From CAWFFV01 sp963814985 (GTDB lineage Bacteria > Chloroflexota > Ktedonobacteria > Ktedonobacterales > Ktedonobacteraceae), in the NCBI GenBank assembly GCA_963814985.1, contig CAWFFV010000029.1:62001-126000 (forward strand): a stretch of DNA of 64,000 nucleotides. Reading direction: 5' to 3'. The notes beneath the pieces were generated by a model. It was not told where the DNA came from. It did not search any database and saw only the letters and a list, made by a program, of their open reading frames with translations. Numbering within the stretch: the first letter of the stretch is position 1; the number at the start of each line of letters is the position of its first letter. A program made the translations under genes and the position numbers. Below are positions 27,637 to 37,633 of this stretch, in pieces.

Positions 27637-28797
27637 ATGACAACAGCTCTTATTTATGATCCAATTTTTCTAGAGCACATCACGCCGCCAGAACATCCGG
27701 AAAGACCCCAGCGTGTAGAAATGGCAATGTCAGTACTGGCAGCCTTGAACTGGCTAGAGCGTGAGGAATTAGTGCAACTTTCGCCACGCGCAGCTACGGT
27801 TGATGAACTGGCAATGGTACATGAACGCGAATATATCCAGGAAGTTGAAGCCATCTGCAAGGATGTGGCTAAAAAGGATAAGGCTGGCGAACATCACACG
27901 CGCTTCTTTGCGACCGACACCTATGTTTCGGCAAAATCCTATGAAGCAGCACTCAAGGCTGCTGGCGCTCCCTTAACAGCTATCGATGCTATTATGAAGG
28001 GCGAGATAAAAAATGCTTATTGTCTGGTACGTCCTCCAGGACACCATGCGTTACCAGAAATGGCTATGGGTTTCTGTCTCTTTAACAATGTTGCTGTCGC
28101 TGCACGGTATGCCATTGATCACTATGGGCTAGAGCGCGTGATGATTATTGATTATGATGTGCATCATGGCAACGGTACCCAGGAAATGTTTTATGAGGAC
28201 CCACGTGTACTCTACTTCTCGACCCATCAGGCCCCATTTTATCCTGGAACGGGTCTCTCGGATGAGCGGGGCGAAGGGCCAGGATTGGGAACCACAATCA
28301 ATGTGCCACTTCCGGCTAAGACTGGCTTTGACACCTATGAAGCTGTCTTCCGTCAGGTCATGGCACCAGCCGCAGATCGTTTTAATCCGCAGTTAATCCT
28401 GGTTTCAGCTGGTTTTGATGCACACTGGGATGATCCACTCGGCGAGATGTATCTCTCTACGGCAGCTTTTGCCAAACTCACGCAAATTATCATCGAGTCG
28501 GCCAATTTTTTGTGTGATGGGCGACTGGTCATGGTGCAAGAAGGTGGCTATAGCCTGGATGCTATGGCGGGCTGCGTTGCTACCTGTATTAATTTGCTCC
28601 TGGGAGATGATGCAGCCGTAGATAGTCTTGGTCAGGCACCAGATAGCGCGTATCGCGTCAACACGGATGTACTGATCGCGGAACTACGCCGTATCCACCA
28701 GTTGACAGGCTATCGTTTGCGAAATGCTCCCAAACCAGATATCGAACGATTACGGCGTGAAATCAAGGGACCGAGACCAGAAGAACCAACGCTCTGA
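27637..28797 (+). CDS. Histone-deacetylase-family (AcuC-like) deacetylase
   Basis: Zinc-dependent lysine or small-molecule deacetylase, 386 residues from ATG 27637 (AGAAGGAA upstream). Active-site marks: HPERPQRV, RPPGHHALPEMAMGFC with the tandem His, DYDVHHGNGTQ with zinc ligands, FSTHQAPFYPGTG, SAGFDAHWDDPLG and EGGYSLDAM. The full-length HDAC fold is present. It is followed after 8 bp by a GNAT acetyltransferase and preceded by sucCD and R3. The substrate could be acetyl-lysine on metabolic enzymes or acetylated polyamines; the sequence does not decide. Confidence 0.9.
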   Translation: MTTALIYDPIFLEHITPPEHPERPQRVEMAMSVLAALNWLEREELVQLSPRAATVDELAMVHEREYIQEVEAICKDVAKKDKAGEHHTRFFATDTYVSAKSYEAALKAAGAPLTAIDAIMKGEIKNAYCLVRPPGHHALPEMAMGFCLFNNVAVAARYAIDHYGLERVMIIDYDVHHGNGTQEMFYEDPRVLYFSTHQAPFYPGTGLSDERGEGPGLGTTINVPLPAKTGFDTYEAVFRQVMAPAADRFNPQLILVSAGFDAHWDDPLGEMYLSTAAFAKLTQIIIESANFLCDGRLVMVQEGGYSLDAMAGCVATCINLLLGDDAAVDSLGQAPDSAYRVNTDVLIAELRRIHQLTGYRLRNAPKPDIERLRREIKGPRPEEPTL

Positions 28798-28805
28798 GAG
28801 GATTT

Positions 28806-29684
28806 ATGGCACAAGGCACTAATCACGTGCGGGTATTGAAGGGATATGATGTGCCCGCAATCGAACGACTTTTGCGCACATCCGAATATATCTACCAGCG
28901 ATTTATGCCAGAAGAGTTACCTTTGTTGCTGAAGCGCTATCCCGCTGTTGGCATTCTCAATGGGAACTCACTCTATGGCTTCCTACTTACTCAGATCGTT
29001 AATCCACCTTCTGCCTGGATAGGCGGCTTTGGGGTCAGTTGGACGGAGAGCAATGCATACCAGCGTATTCTTGCTAAACTCCTTGATGACCTCTCAACAC
29101 ACCTTGTAGCGCGAGGTGTACATTATCTCCATTATTCAGGCAATGATGAGGAGCAAGATTGGCTCCGTATTGTTCTGCTGACCCAGGGTTTCACTCCATA
29201 CCGCCATCTCTATGCCTACGACAAATTTGAGTATAGCATACCTACTCAGGGTAACCAGCAGGTTACAATCCGCCACGTGAATATTTTTAAAGGATCTCGC
29301 AGAGATATGGCTGATCTGCTGGCTATCGAGCAGGCATGTTTCGACGATTTATGGCGCTATGATGCTGTTGCATTCACCGATATTGCTTCTACGCATCCAC
29401 ATTTTGTGGTTGCAGAGCTGCATAACAAAATAGTAGGGTATCAGTTTAACGCACTCGATGGAGATTTGGGCTATCTCGTGCGTATTGCTGTTCACCCGTC
29501 GTTTAGTGGACAGGGTATTGGCGCTCGCTTGATGGCTGAAGCTGTTCGCTTCTTTAAACAGGTACATGTCTCACGTATCATGCTGAATACACAGGACGAC
29601 AATACCCATGCTCATCGCCTCTATGAGTGGTTTGGTTTCATACGCCTCCCGCAGGTGGGATTTGTGTTACGCAAACACCTCTAA
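28806..29684 (+). CDS. GNAT-family N-acetyltransferase (tandem domain)
   Basis: 292 residues. The C-terminal half is a clear GNAT domain: FVVAELHNKIVGYQ, YLVRIAVHPSFSGQGIGARLM (acetyl-CoA loop Q-G-I-G-A), and a terminal LYEWFGFIR. The N-terminal half looks like a degenerate second GNAT fold. ATG 28806 with GAGAGGA lies 8 bp behind the deacetylase stop, so the two are almost certainly one operon, with opposing chemistry. Its 3' end overlaps the 3' end of the convergent cyclase gene by 4 bp. Confidence 0.88.
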   Translation: MAQGTNHVRVLKGYDVPAIERLLRTSEYIYQRFMPEELPLLLKRYPAVGILNGNSLYGFLLTQIVNPPSAWIGGFGVSWTESNAYQRILAKLLDDLSTHLVARGVHYLHYSGNDEEQDWLRIVLLTQGFTPYRHLYAYDKFEYSIPTQGNQQVTIRHVNIFKGSRRDMADLLAIEQACFDDLWRYDAVAFTDIASTHPHFVVAELHNKIVGYQFNALDGDLGYLVRIAVHPSFSGQGIGARLMAEAVRFFKQVHVSRIMLNTQDDNTHAHRLYEWFGFIRLPQVGFVLRKHL

Positions 29685-31594
29685 AACACTCCCATCAAAT
29701 AGCGTACATTGAGTGGTGCTGTCCTGTTTTTGACCTGCAATGGGAAAGGTTGTCCTACTTGCACATGGCGGTAGACCTGGGTATAGGTCAATTCATTGAG
29801 CAATATGTTATTATCTGATACATTGTTTTGGAGACGTGACGCTACATTAACCACATCTCCAATCGCGGTATAGTTCTGCATATGCTCCTGAGAACCAACG
29901 TTCCCAACGGTAGCCTGCCCGGTATTAACGCCAAAACCAAAGGAGACAATAGTATCTTGCGGTTGCAAACGCTGATATTCCAGTACCGCTATGCGCATTT
30001 TCCAGGCTGCACGAACTGCTCGCAAAGCATGTGTCTTCTGCAATAAAGGGGCATTGAAAATCGCCATGAGTGCATCACCCTGGAAAGCGGTCAGCGTCCC
30101 TTCCTCTTCCCAGATAGCTTCACACATAATTTTGAGATAGCGATTAATCAAATTCATCACATCTTCAGGAGCCGTACGTTCACTCAAGCTTGTGTAGCCA
30201 CGAATGTCTGCAAAAACCACCGAGATTTCTTTGGTTTCGCCTCCGAGATTGAGGGCGGAAGGGTCTTTGATCAACTGTTGTACCACATTTGGATGGACAT
30301 AACGCTCGAATATCTGACGGATTTGCTTTACACTGGCCTCTGCACGTTTCAGTTCCGTACGATCATCTACAACCAGCGCCATACCAATATGAACACCTTG
30401 CGTATCACGTAGCGAAGAAACATAGCAGTTCAGGCTTACCTGTCCGCGTCCAGGAATGTCACACTCAACTGAACAGGGAACGGTGGTGCCATGGTCGTGC
30501 TGTGTAAGAGCTTCCTGTAGTAGTTCGACTAACCCGACCTGTGGACGCACGTATAAGATTTCCTTGTATGGTTTTCCTATAGCCGTTCTCGAATCGAGGC
30601 TGAGAATAATACCCGCTGCGTCGTTGAACGTCGTGATCATACCTGCTGCATCTGTGGTGATAACACCGTTTGCAATAGAAGCAAAGATGTTATCCATATA
30701 TTGTTTGTCTTCTCTCACCTTCTGGATCGCTTTGTTGAGGTCTGCGAAGAGACGTGCGTTGTCAATAGCAATAGCAGCCTGATTACAGAAGGCTAACAGG
30801 AGATCGCGATGCTTGGGGCCAAACAGGTTAGCATTGATGCGGCTATCAACATAGACAACCCCAATACAATGGTCACGCACAATCAAGGGCGCACACATGA
30901 TGGAGCGAATTCCGTAAGCCATGATACTTTCTTGTGCCTTCAGTGCATCATCCATCTGTGCATCATCGGCAAGTTGCGGCTCCCGTGTACTGATAACGCG
31001 CTTCACCGTCCTGCGGCTAATTTGAGCTGTGGCAAAGACACTTTCAGGTATTGTACAGGCCTGCTTGTCACGAGCAATGGTAAATTCAGGCTCACCTGTT
31101 GCAGCGTTCACCAGCATAAGGAAGCCACGCTCTGCATTGACAAATCCAATCACGCGATCCATCACCAGACGTAACACTTCATCGAACTCAAGCGTCGAAT
31201 TGAGCGTTCGAGCAATCTCAGAGAGAATCCCCAACTCATCGCGTTGCTGCTGAAGATTGGTTATGCTGGTTGTCAGGGCTTCGCGCTCACTCTCAAATGT
31301 TGTGCTCGGGGTAGCCTGTACATCACCATTGAAGGGCTTTTGCAAGGATAAGAGAATGCGCTGGATAGCCTGATTAAGTCGCCCCAGTTCCAGATCGGCA
31401 ATACGACTGACGTGGAGAGATTCGCTCAATAAGCGTATACGGGGATCGCTCCCCTCACTGGCATATGTACCTTCAACAGATGTTTCTAATTTACCGGTAT
31501 GCTCATGCAACATACGTGAAATACGCAATAGCGCATCTCCAATCACGCGCAAGTCGTTGCTTGCTCTCCATGCGACATCAGGTGATACAGCCAA
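29681..31594 (-). CDS. GAF-PAS class III nucleotide cyclase-like protein
   Basis: 637 residues, TTG start at 31594 with AAGGAGG 7 bp upstream. Order: a helical N-terminus, a GAF domain at about 140-290 (ILSEIARTLNSTLEFDEVL, GIRSIMCAPLIV), a PAS domain at about 300-420 (IFASIANGVITTDAAGMI), then a class III cyclase domain from about 450: VFADIRGYTSLSE, FQGDALMAIFNAP, and YTAIGDVVNVASRLQ. Metal Asp residues and the Asn-Arg pair are present. The usual purine-selecting Lys is replaced (TAFQGD instead of DKFIGD) and the Asp before YT is Asn (QNYTAIGD). Product specificity or activity is therefore uncertain. Cytosolic; no transmembrane helix. Confidence 0.85.
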   Translation of the reverse strand: MAVSPDVAWRASNDLRVIGDALLRISRMLHEHTGKLETSVEGTYASEGSDPRIRLLSESLHVSRIADLELGRLNQAIQRILLSLQKPFNGDVQATPSTTFESEREALTTSITNLQQQRDELGILSEIARTLNSTLEFDEVLRLVMDRVIGFVNAERGFLMLVNAATGEPEFTIARDKQACTIPESVFATAQISRRTVKRVISTREPQLADDAQMDDALKAQESIMAYGIRSIMCAPLIVRDHCIGVVYVDSRINANLFGPKHRDLLLAFCNQAAIAIDNARLFADLNKAIQKVREDKQYMDNIFASIANGVITTDAAGMITTFNDAAGIILSLDSRTAIGKPYKEILYVRPQVGLVELLQEALTQHDHGTTVPCSVECDIPGRGQVSLNCYVSSLRDTQGVHIGMALVVDDRTELKRAEASVKQIRQIFERYVHPNVVQQLIKDPSALNLGGETKEISVVFADIRGYTSLSERTAPEDVMNLINRYLKIMCEAIWEEEGTLTAFQGDALMAIFNAPLLQKTHALRAVRAAWKMRIAVLEYQRLQPQDTIVSFGFGVNTGQATVGNVGSQEHMQNYTAIGDVVNVASRLQNNVSDNNILLNELTYTQVYRHVQVGQPFPLQVKNRTAPLNVRYLMGVF

Positions 31595-31877
31595 GCCAAT
31601 TCCTCCTTATGTGTTGCAATGCAGCACATAATTATAGCATCTCCAACGTATCGAAAGTTCCCACCAGAGAGATATCCTACAACAACTGGAGCCGAGTTAG
31701 ATGTGATGAGAGAAAGATCACATTACATCGTAAAGGGTGAGCATGTTTTCTGTAAAATAAAAACGGTCATGCCCACTTATTATAGCACAGCAATCTGTGG
31801 ACTTGCGCAAGAGCTTTTGCAGTGGTTGGCAGTGCTTTAAAATGCCTGTGTATCTACCTGCGCAGAAAGTTTTTCAG

Positions 31878-32276
31878 CTATGGTTTTAACTCACCGTTGT
31901 AAACCCTGGCAAAGAGTTTTACCCATGCAAGAACTTGCGACATATTGGCTGGTAGCGTGAATGTATACGGGCTATCATGATCTCCCTCAGTACGCAGCTC
32001 TAACTCTAATCTTTTTATCTCCGTCGAACTCATATGCTTCTCTTGCAAAAATTGCTCTACGGTAACGGAATTTGATACTAATCCGTTGTTTGCATGCACG
32101 AGCATCTCATCCATACGTGTCGATGAAGAAGAGAAGAAGACGCGAATAGCAGTTTTTGGAATATAGGTGTACGTGTTGAGAACATCAACTACGGAAGACA
32201 CTGACGTCAGGGTACTGGATTGCCACTTCCAGGAAGATGATTGCTCCGATTGTAAGGCTACACGATAGTAGATCAT
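31878..32276 (-). CDS. Small hypothetical protein
   Basis: 132 residues starting MIYYRVALQSEQSSSWKWQS, with a mixed alpha/beta pattern and no transmembrane segment or known motif. The opening (IYYRVALQ, then WKWQSSTLTS) resembles small lineage-specific proteins of Ktedonobacteria, but I cannot name a family. It stands alone between the cyclase and dps, on the minus strand. Confidence 0.5.
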   Translation of the reverse strand: MIYYRVALQSEQSSSWKWQSSTLTSVSSVVDVLNTYTYIPKTAIRVFFSSSSTRMDEMLVHANNGLVSNSVTVEQFLQEKHMSSTEIKRLELELRTEGDHDSPYTFTLPANMSQVLAWVKLFARVYNGELKP

Positions 32277-32686
32277 GGGATATACTGTACCTTTCGTTCG
32301 TCTATGCGTATCTTAATTGCTCTTTTTTGTGATCTAAATCAACCATAGGATTGATGAGCCAAGATAGCTACGAATGACCAGTAAAGGTCTCCAATCAATA
32401 CTCTGTAAGCTCGCCTTGTGATTTTGCCACAGCCGAGTTATCTCTCTATTCTATACCGTATCCTCGTGTTTATGCCAAAAGGTACTACTTCTGGTGGTGG
32501 CATTCCAGTTGACCTCTTTCTTTGCTCGGTAAGGAGAAGAAAAAAACCGCTTGTGGGCCATGTATACTGAGATCAAAGGCATTTTGCGATGAAGTACTGT
32601 CTCCCAGGCGGCAACTTTATCGTGAAATAGCTAGACGATGTATAAATGCAAGAGGTAGTATTTCTCACTACAGAAGGAGAGAATTC
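32277..32686. other. Intergenic region upstream of dps
   Basis: About 410 bp between divergent genes. The frame of dps is open far upstream (to 32522), but that part is not Dps-like. The region carries the dps promoter; a TATACT near 32570 is a possible -10 box but no matching -35 is clear. Confidence 0.35.
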
Positions 32687-33238
32687 GTGGCAACTTCACC
32701 GAAGGGTCAGGCCCAGGTTAAGATTAAATCATACCCGGCTCCATCGCCGCTGGCAACACTGACAGATTTGAAATCAGAGGAGGCGCAGGCGGTCACCGAG
32801 GCCATCAACCCGCTTATCGCTGACACGTTCGCACTCTATGCCAAGGCCAAGAACTACCACTGGCACGTAGCTGGTTCACACTTCCGTGGCTACCACAAGT
32901 TGTTTGGCAAGCATGCCGATGCTATGCTGGAATCTGTCGATATATTGGCCGAGCGTGTGCGTAGCATTGGAGGGACAACGCTGCGTAGTATTAGCCATAT
33001 CAGCCAATTGCAGACTATCGAGGATGACAACAACGACCATGTACAAGCAGGTGAGATGGCACGACGGCTGATGGAGGATAACAAACGTCTGGCACAGATG
33101 CAGCGTGCCGCGCATGGGGTATGTGTGCGTTGCCACGATGTGGCGACGGCCAGCCTGCTGGAGAAATTCATCGACCAGACCGAACGCCGCACATGGAACC
33201 TCTTCGAGGTTGTACAGGGTATGAGCCATACCGACTAA
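32687..33238 (+). CDS. dps: Dps-family DNA-protecting ferritin
   Basis: 183 residues from GTG 32687 (GAAGGAGAG 7 bp upstream; earlier in-frame starts lack support). The ferroxidase signature is complete: AKAKNYHWHVAGSHF, HKLFGKHADAMLESVDILAERVRSIGG (landmark HADAMLESVDILAERVR). It stores iron and protects DNA under oxidative or starvation stress. A basic, Pro-rich N-terminal arm (KGQAQVKIKSYPAPSP) could bind DNA. Confidence 0.92.
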   Translation: MATSPKGQAQVKIKSYPAPSPLATLTDLKSEEAQAVTEAINPLIADTFALYAKAKNYHWHVAGSHFRGYHKLFGKHADAMLESVDILAERVRSIGGTTLRSISHISQLQTIEDDNNDHVQAGEMARRLMEDNKRLAQMQRAAHGVCVRCHDVATASLLEKFIDQTERRTWNLFEVVQGMSHTD

Positions 33239-33280
33239 CAACATGTCTAGTATCTTGTGTCCACCAGTGTGTGCAGACCA

Positions 33281-33316
33281 GGCCGAGCATCTTGTACAAG
33301 ACGCTCGGCCATTTTT
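33281..33316 (+). terminator. Rho-independent terminator of dps
   Basis: GGCCGAGC (33281-33288) pairs with GCTCGGCC (33303-33310), the loop itself containing CTTGTACAAG, followed by ATTTTT. It lies 43 bp behind the dps stop. Confidence 0.85.
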
Positions 33317-33373
33317 CCACAAGCGATATACACTAGCAACGGCGCTGAAGTTGTAGTTCGGGCAGAGACAATA

Positions 33374-34273
33374 TTAGACGCCATGCTCTTGCAGATACTT
33401 AGAGAATGACATTGGTGTAAAGCCAAAGTCGCGCTCGACACTCTGAAGATCAGTGGTATTATCAAATGAAAAAAGCGCCATAGCAGCCTTTGTCAAGGGC
33501 GGTTTTGGTAGCACAGCCTCCATTAAAGCGGCCCCGATACCGACCAGTGGAGTGGGGGCATAGATCTTGATGCGATTTTTATGTGTTGTCTTGAGCAGTT
33601 CATCAAATACCTGAGCAAATGAGTAGTAACCAGGACCTCCAATGGTATAGATTTTGTCTGTTGTACGTGCAGGATCTTCAAGTACTTTGACAATTACCGT
33701 GACGACATCCTCTACATAGATTGGCTGGAACATCGTTTTTCCACCGCCGATCAGCGGTACCACAGGAGCCGTGCGAATAAGATCCGTTAGCCCTTTGATG
33801 AAAGGGGCATCTTTCCCAAATATAACCGAGGGCCGAATGATAGTCCAGTTCAGGCCGCTATCTATCAACGTCTGCTCGGACAGGTACCGTCCCTGCATAT
33901 AGCTACCGGGCCTGTCAGGTCTGGTCCCCAGGCCACTAATTTCCACGATCCGTTTTACATTGGCCTCTTTTGCCGCTTTGACCAGATTGGCTGTACCGTG
34001 AACATTGGTCTCTTCGTAGTGATTGCCCGGTGCTTCCTTGCGGTCAGCAGTCAAAAATGCGGCATGGACAATGGTATTGATATCACGAACTGCTACCTCC
34101 AACGCAGCAGGTTGCAGAGTATCGCCCTGCACAAACTCCACCTTGTCAGCGGGTAAAATACGTGCTGCACGTTCGATATCGCGCACAAGACAGCGTGGCC
34201 GCTCACCCTGTGCCACAAGGCGAGCGACGAGATGGCGTCCAATATAGCCCGTCGCTCCAGTGATAAGAAGCAT
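33374..34273 (-). CDS. NAD(P)-binding epimerase/NmrA-like, NDUFA9 type
   Basis: Atypical short-chain dehydrogenase, 299 residues. Dinucleotide motif GATGYIGRHLVARL at the N-terminus; then IVHAAFLTADRK, ETNVHGTANLVKAAKEANVKR (landmark NVHGTANLV), WTIIRPSVIFG and FQPIYVEDVV. The YxxxK pair is not in its classical place, as is usual for NDUFA9/NmrA relatives. Such proteins act as quinone- or sugar-linked reductases or redox sensors. It converges with dps. Confidence 0.82.
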   Translation of the reverse strand: MLLITGATGYIGRHLVARLVAQGERPRCLVRDIERAARILPADKVEFVQGDTLQPAALEVAVRDINTIVHAAFLTADRKEAPGNHYEETNVHGTANLVKAAKEANVKRIVEISGLGTRPDRPGSYMQGRYLSEQTLIDSGLNWTIIRPSVIFGKDAPFIKGLTDLIRTAPVVPLIGGGKTMFQPIYVEDVVTVIVKVLEDPARTTDKIYTIGGPGYYSFAQVFDELLKTTHKNRIKIYAPTPLVGIGAALMEAVLPKPPLTKAAMALFSFDNTTDLQSVERDFGFTPMSFSKYLQEHGV

Positions 34274-34512
34274 AAAAATCCCCCTTCTGGATAGTTACAT
34301 TGATGAGACCTCTCAATACAACATTCCTAGTATAAGTCTAATATCTGCCACAAGGCTAGAGGACCCAAGACATCTTTTGCGGGGCTTTTAGCCCTGCCTC
34401 AATAACATCATCGTTATAAATCTCTGCTAATTTCGTTACTACTATCGAGTCAAATAATGATATTTATAGATTGAGCCGATATCAGGAAGAATTTAGAAGG
34501 GAAATTTAAGCG

Positions 34513-36343
34513 ATGGTATTAGCAGATGTTGAAGTCTTAGTATCATATGAAGAGTGGAAAAACAATTTCTTGGCAGAAATTGAAATTCAACCTCACACCG
34601 TAGCTAAAGGTGATACATTTGTACAGAAGGTTTTACAAATGTATTATAACCTTTCAGAGGAAGACGCTATCGATGCTACTGAATGTGCTGGCCCTGGTGA
34701 CAAGGGAACCGACGCAGTTTATATCTTTCCACCAGAAGATGATGACATTCCTCGTGCACTGGTAGTACAAGGAAAGTATGGAACGGCAGGAGTAAATCTT
34801 CAGGTTTATCAAGAAGCACATAAGTTTCTCTCAGCTTTAAAATCTGCTCAGGAAGGTATTTCGATTACCTCTGCTATTGATAAGATTGCTAACATACAGA
34901 AAAATGGTGGTCTTATCCGATATCTCATTGTTACTATTGAACCTCTTAATCAAGTACAACAAAAAGATTTGGAGAATATAAAGAAAATAGCTTATACAGA
35001 CTTTGGAAACAAACTGGTTGTAGAGGCTATTTGTTTAACACATATTTATTCAACATTAGAAGGTGTGAAAGGCTCTCCGTCGTTGCAGACAGACTTGCCT
35101 TGCCGGATAGTTCTTATAACAGATGAAACCTACATTGGAGTAGCAAGTCTCGCTGATATGTATAGCATGCTGCGTAGCTATGAAAAACAATCGAGAGGAA
35201 CAATCGATACTATTTATGATCATAATATTCGTAAATATTTAAAAAGAAGAACTGGTTCTGTAAATGATGGAATATATAAAACGATAGAAAACGAGCCATC
35301 TCGTTTCATCGCTTATAATAACGGTATTACCATCATTTGCCACTCAGCACGTCAAACGGGAACAGGACTACGACTTGTTGTGCCCTATATCGTGAATGGT
35401 TGTCAAACTACACGTACACTCTATGATGTTATGAACACGAAGTTTAGTGGAATTGATCCCCAACATGATCTCAATAATAGGATGGCAGCATATAGAGAAG
35501 CTTTTATCGCCATCAAAGTGCTGGTTGTGAAGGACTTCAACGATAATACCTATGCAAATGACATTACGCGCTTTTCTAATAAACAAAATGCTATAAAAGG
35601 TAAGGACTTTATCGCTCTGGAAGCGCTGTACAAGAAGTTAAAGGCCGAGATGAAAATTATGGGATACTTCTTAGAGACACAGGCAGGTGAGTATGAGGCA
35701 CTTCCTAAAAGCCAGCAGAAAAGATACCCAAAAGCAACGCATGTAATCAACTGCTTCGAGGCTACGCTCTGCTACGCAGCAGGAGTTCTTAGTAAGCCAC
35801 ATCTAGCGTTTGGACATAGCAGTTATTTTGCTCCTGGCGGAGAGGAATTTGAGAAAGCAGTTGAGAATTTGACCACTGATGATCTTCTCATTTCTTGGAC
35901 ACTCTGCAGGACAGGCACGGAAACTCGGCTATACGGATAGAACTCGTCGCTATACTCAATCTGAAGAACATCGTGTGCAGACCCGCTATTTCTTCCTTTT
36001 CTTATTCTTTCGTCTTGTAAAAGATGTCGTCATAAAAGTTGTCGGGACGAAAGATGTTTCAAACGAAGAGATGTATAAGATTTTAAAGACGATCAAAGCT
36101 GATTATGACATGAATCCACAAGAGCAACACCCTTTTCTTAGACTCTTACTTCTAGCAGATCAATCTATTGTAACATTTATGGGATTAGCAGAAGCACAAC
36201 GTTGGTATACAGATCGAAGTGCCTTCTTTAAGAGTAAAGAGTCAATTAAGGAAGAGCATATCATTCAGGCAGTTGCAGCCGCGAGATTACAAATTGTTTC
36301 AATTAGTAATCAAGTCAAGCAGATTATAGAAAGTAACAAGTAA
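34513..36343 (+). CDS. AIPR-family abortive-infection protein (frame-disrupted)
   Basis: A protein of about 610 residues in two frames. The AIPR signature is clear: RFIAYNNGITIICHSA and then YIVNGCQTTRTL, followed by KDFNDNTYANDITRFSNKQNAI. AIPR proteins are linked to phage resistance by abortive infection. The first frame stops at 35940 (ETRLYG). The second runs KLGYTDRTRRYTQSEEHRVQTRYFF, then LFFRLVKDVV, to 36343. The joint lies around 35890-35920. The gene is visibly richer in A+T than its neighbours, with AAA/AAT/ATA codons frequent, and stands alone, which suggests transfer. Start ATG 34513 has GAAGGG upstream. Confidence 0.8.
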
Positions 36344-36646
36344 TGCGTTGTGGTTCTACATGTTTAACGCTGGCTTAGGATCTTGGCTACCATTTATGGG
36401 GTCACCATATCATTTGGGAGGTAAACATACACTAAGAGCTTTCATCTGCATCCTAATGGCCGCTTTTGCTGCAAGAAGAGAGAAAAGAGGTTAACTAAAG
36501 ATACCATGAAGAAGCTCGGCAGAATTTTTCTCGTCTTGAATAGATCAGCATGTAAAGCCCAATCTACAGCTTAGCATATGTTTATCCCGAAATGATATAG
36601 TGATCCCGTTGAGGCATAAGTATCCCTCTCAAATTCTGCAAACAAA
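36344..36646. other. Non-coding spacer behind the AIPR gene
   Basis: About 300 bp between convergent genes. No gene, clear terminator or flanking direct repeat recognised. Confidence 0.4.
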
Positions 36647-37633
36647 TTAGCGTAACGCCTCAGCAGGCAGCAGAATACGTACGGTCACACCGGCCCCTGG
36701 AGCACTTTTGACCGTCAGGCTCCCTCCTGCGATAGCAAGCAATGCACTATGTGTCAGGAGACCGCCGCCCGTGCCCGTTGTAGAGCTACTTGCTGAGACG
36801 ATTCCAACACCATCATCAGCAACGATGACCTCCAGATGTGGATTAAAGGAAGCTTTGAGAGTCAGGCATAGGCGTCGATGAACATCTGAGCCACGTGCAT
36901 GGCGGGCAGCATTGCGCAATGCCTCCTGTACAGCGGCAAAGGTAAGTTCTGCAATAGCAGGAGGGACAGCTTCATCAATGCGGCACGCAGTTTCTTCAGA
37001 GATTGTCCATTTCACTTCATCAAAGGCATGCTGAAAATCTTGCTCGATCATCGTATAAATCGCATGCATCATACCGTCGCGTTCCAGACGGTGAGGAGCA
37101 CTGGTAGCCGTCGCACGCATCATAGCAGCGAGCCGACGATGAGCATCAGTGATAATCTCTACTGTTTCATCGAGCGTCTGCTCAGGCCGAATATTGGCGG
37201 AACTTGAATGCTCACCATTGACCTGTGAGCGTAACGTCTCCAGACGCAAAAGGGCCAGATGCATCTGTGGCAAAATCTCATCGTGGAGAACGCGTCGTTG
37301 CTGTGCTCCCAGTAACTTCACATCTACGATCCGACGACGTAGCAGTTCTGCTACTGCCAGCATAGCTTCGTGATCACGCAATGTATCGAGAATACGTTGT
37401 CCACAGGCATGTGCCAGATCCATATCTTCATCAGTAAAGACCGCGCCATCCTGACGAGGACCAAGATAAAGCATCGCGACCAACCCCAATTCGTCGTAAA
37501 TAGGCAGTACCCAACAGATCATGGGTTGGCCCTGCAATGTCATACGCACCCTACGTGCATTGATGCCGATTGTCTTTGTTGTGCCACTATCCTGACCAAT
37601 ATTGTAGAGTATTCTCTTTTCATCGATGCTCAT
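36647..37633 (-). CDS. Histidine kinase, dimerisation and ATPase part
   Basis: 328 residues. The first ~90 are the C-terminal half of a GAF domain (WVLPIYDELGLVAMLYLGPR). Then comes a NarX-type HisKA_3-like helix with the phospho-acceptor His in QQRRVLHDEILPQMHLALL, and an HATPase domain: AAVQEALRNAARHA (N box), VADDGVGI (G1), GGGLLTHSAL and SAPGAGVTVRILLP. The ATG at 37633 overlaps the stop of the upstream membrane protein (ATGA). Because the GAF domain is cut by this junction, the two ORFs act as one sensor kinase, either by coupling or by a frame break. Cognate regulator: the gene at 39044. Confidence 0.8.
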   Translation of the reverse strand: MSIDEKRILYNIGQDSGTTKTIGINARRVRMTLQGQPMICWVLPIYDELGLVAMLYLGPRQDGAVFTDEDMDLAHACGQRILDTLRDHEAMLAVAELLRRRIVDVKLLGAQQRRVLHDEILPQMHLALLRLETLRSQVNGEHSSSANIRPEQTLDETVEIITDAHRRLAAMMRATATSAPHRLERDGMMHAIYTMIEQDFQHAFDEVKWTISEETACRIDEAVPPAIAELTFAAVQEALRNAARHARGSDVHRRLCLTLKASFNPHLEVIVADDGVGIVSASSSTTGTGGGLLTHSALLAIAGGSLTVKSAPGAGVTVRILLPAEALR

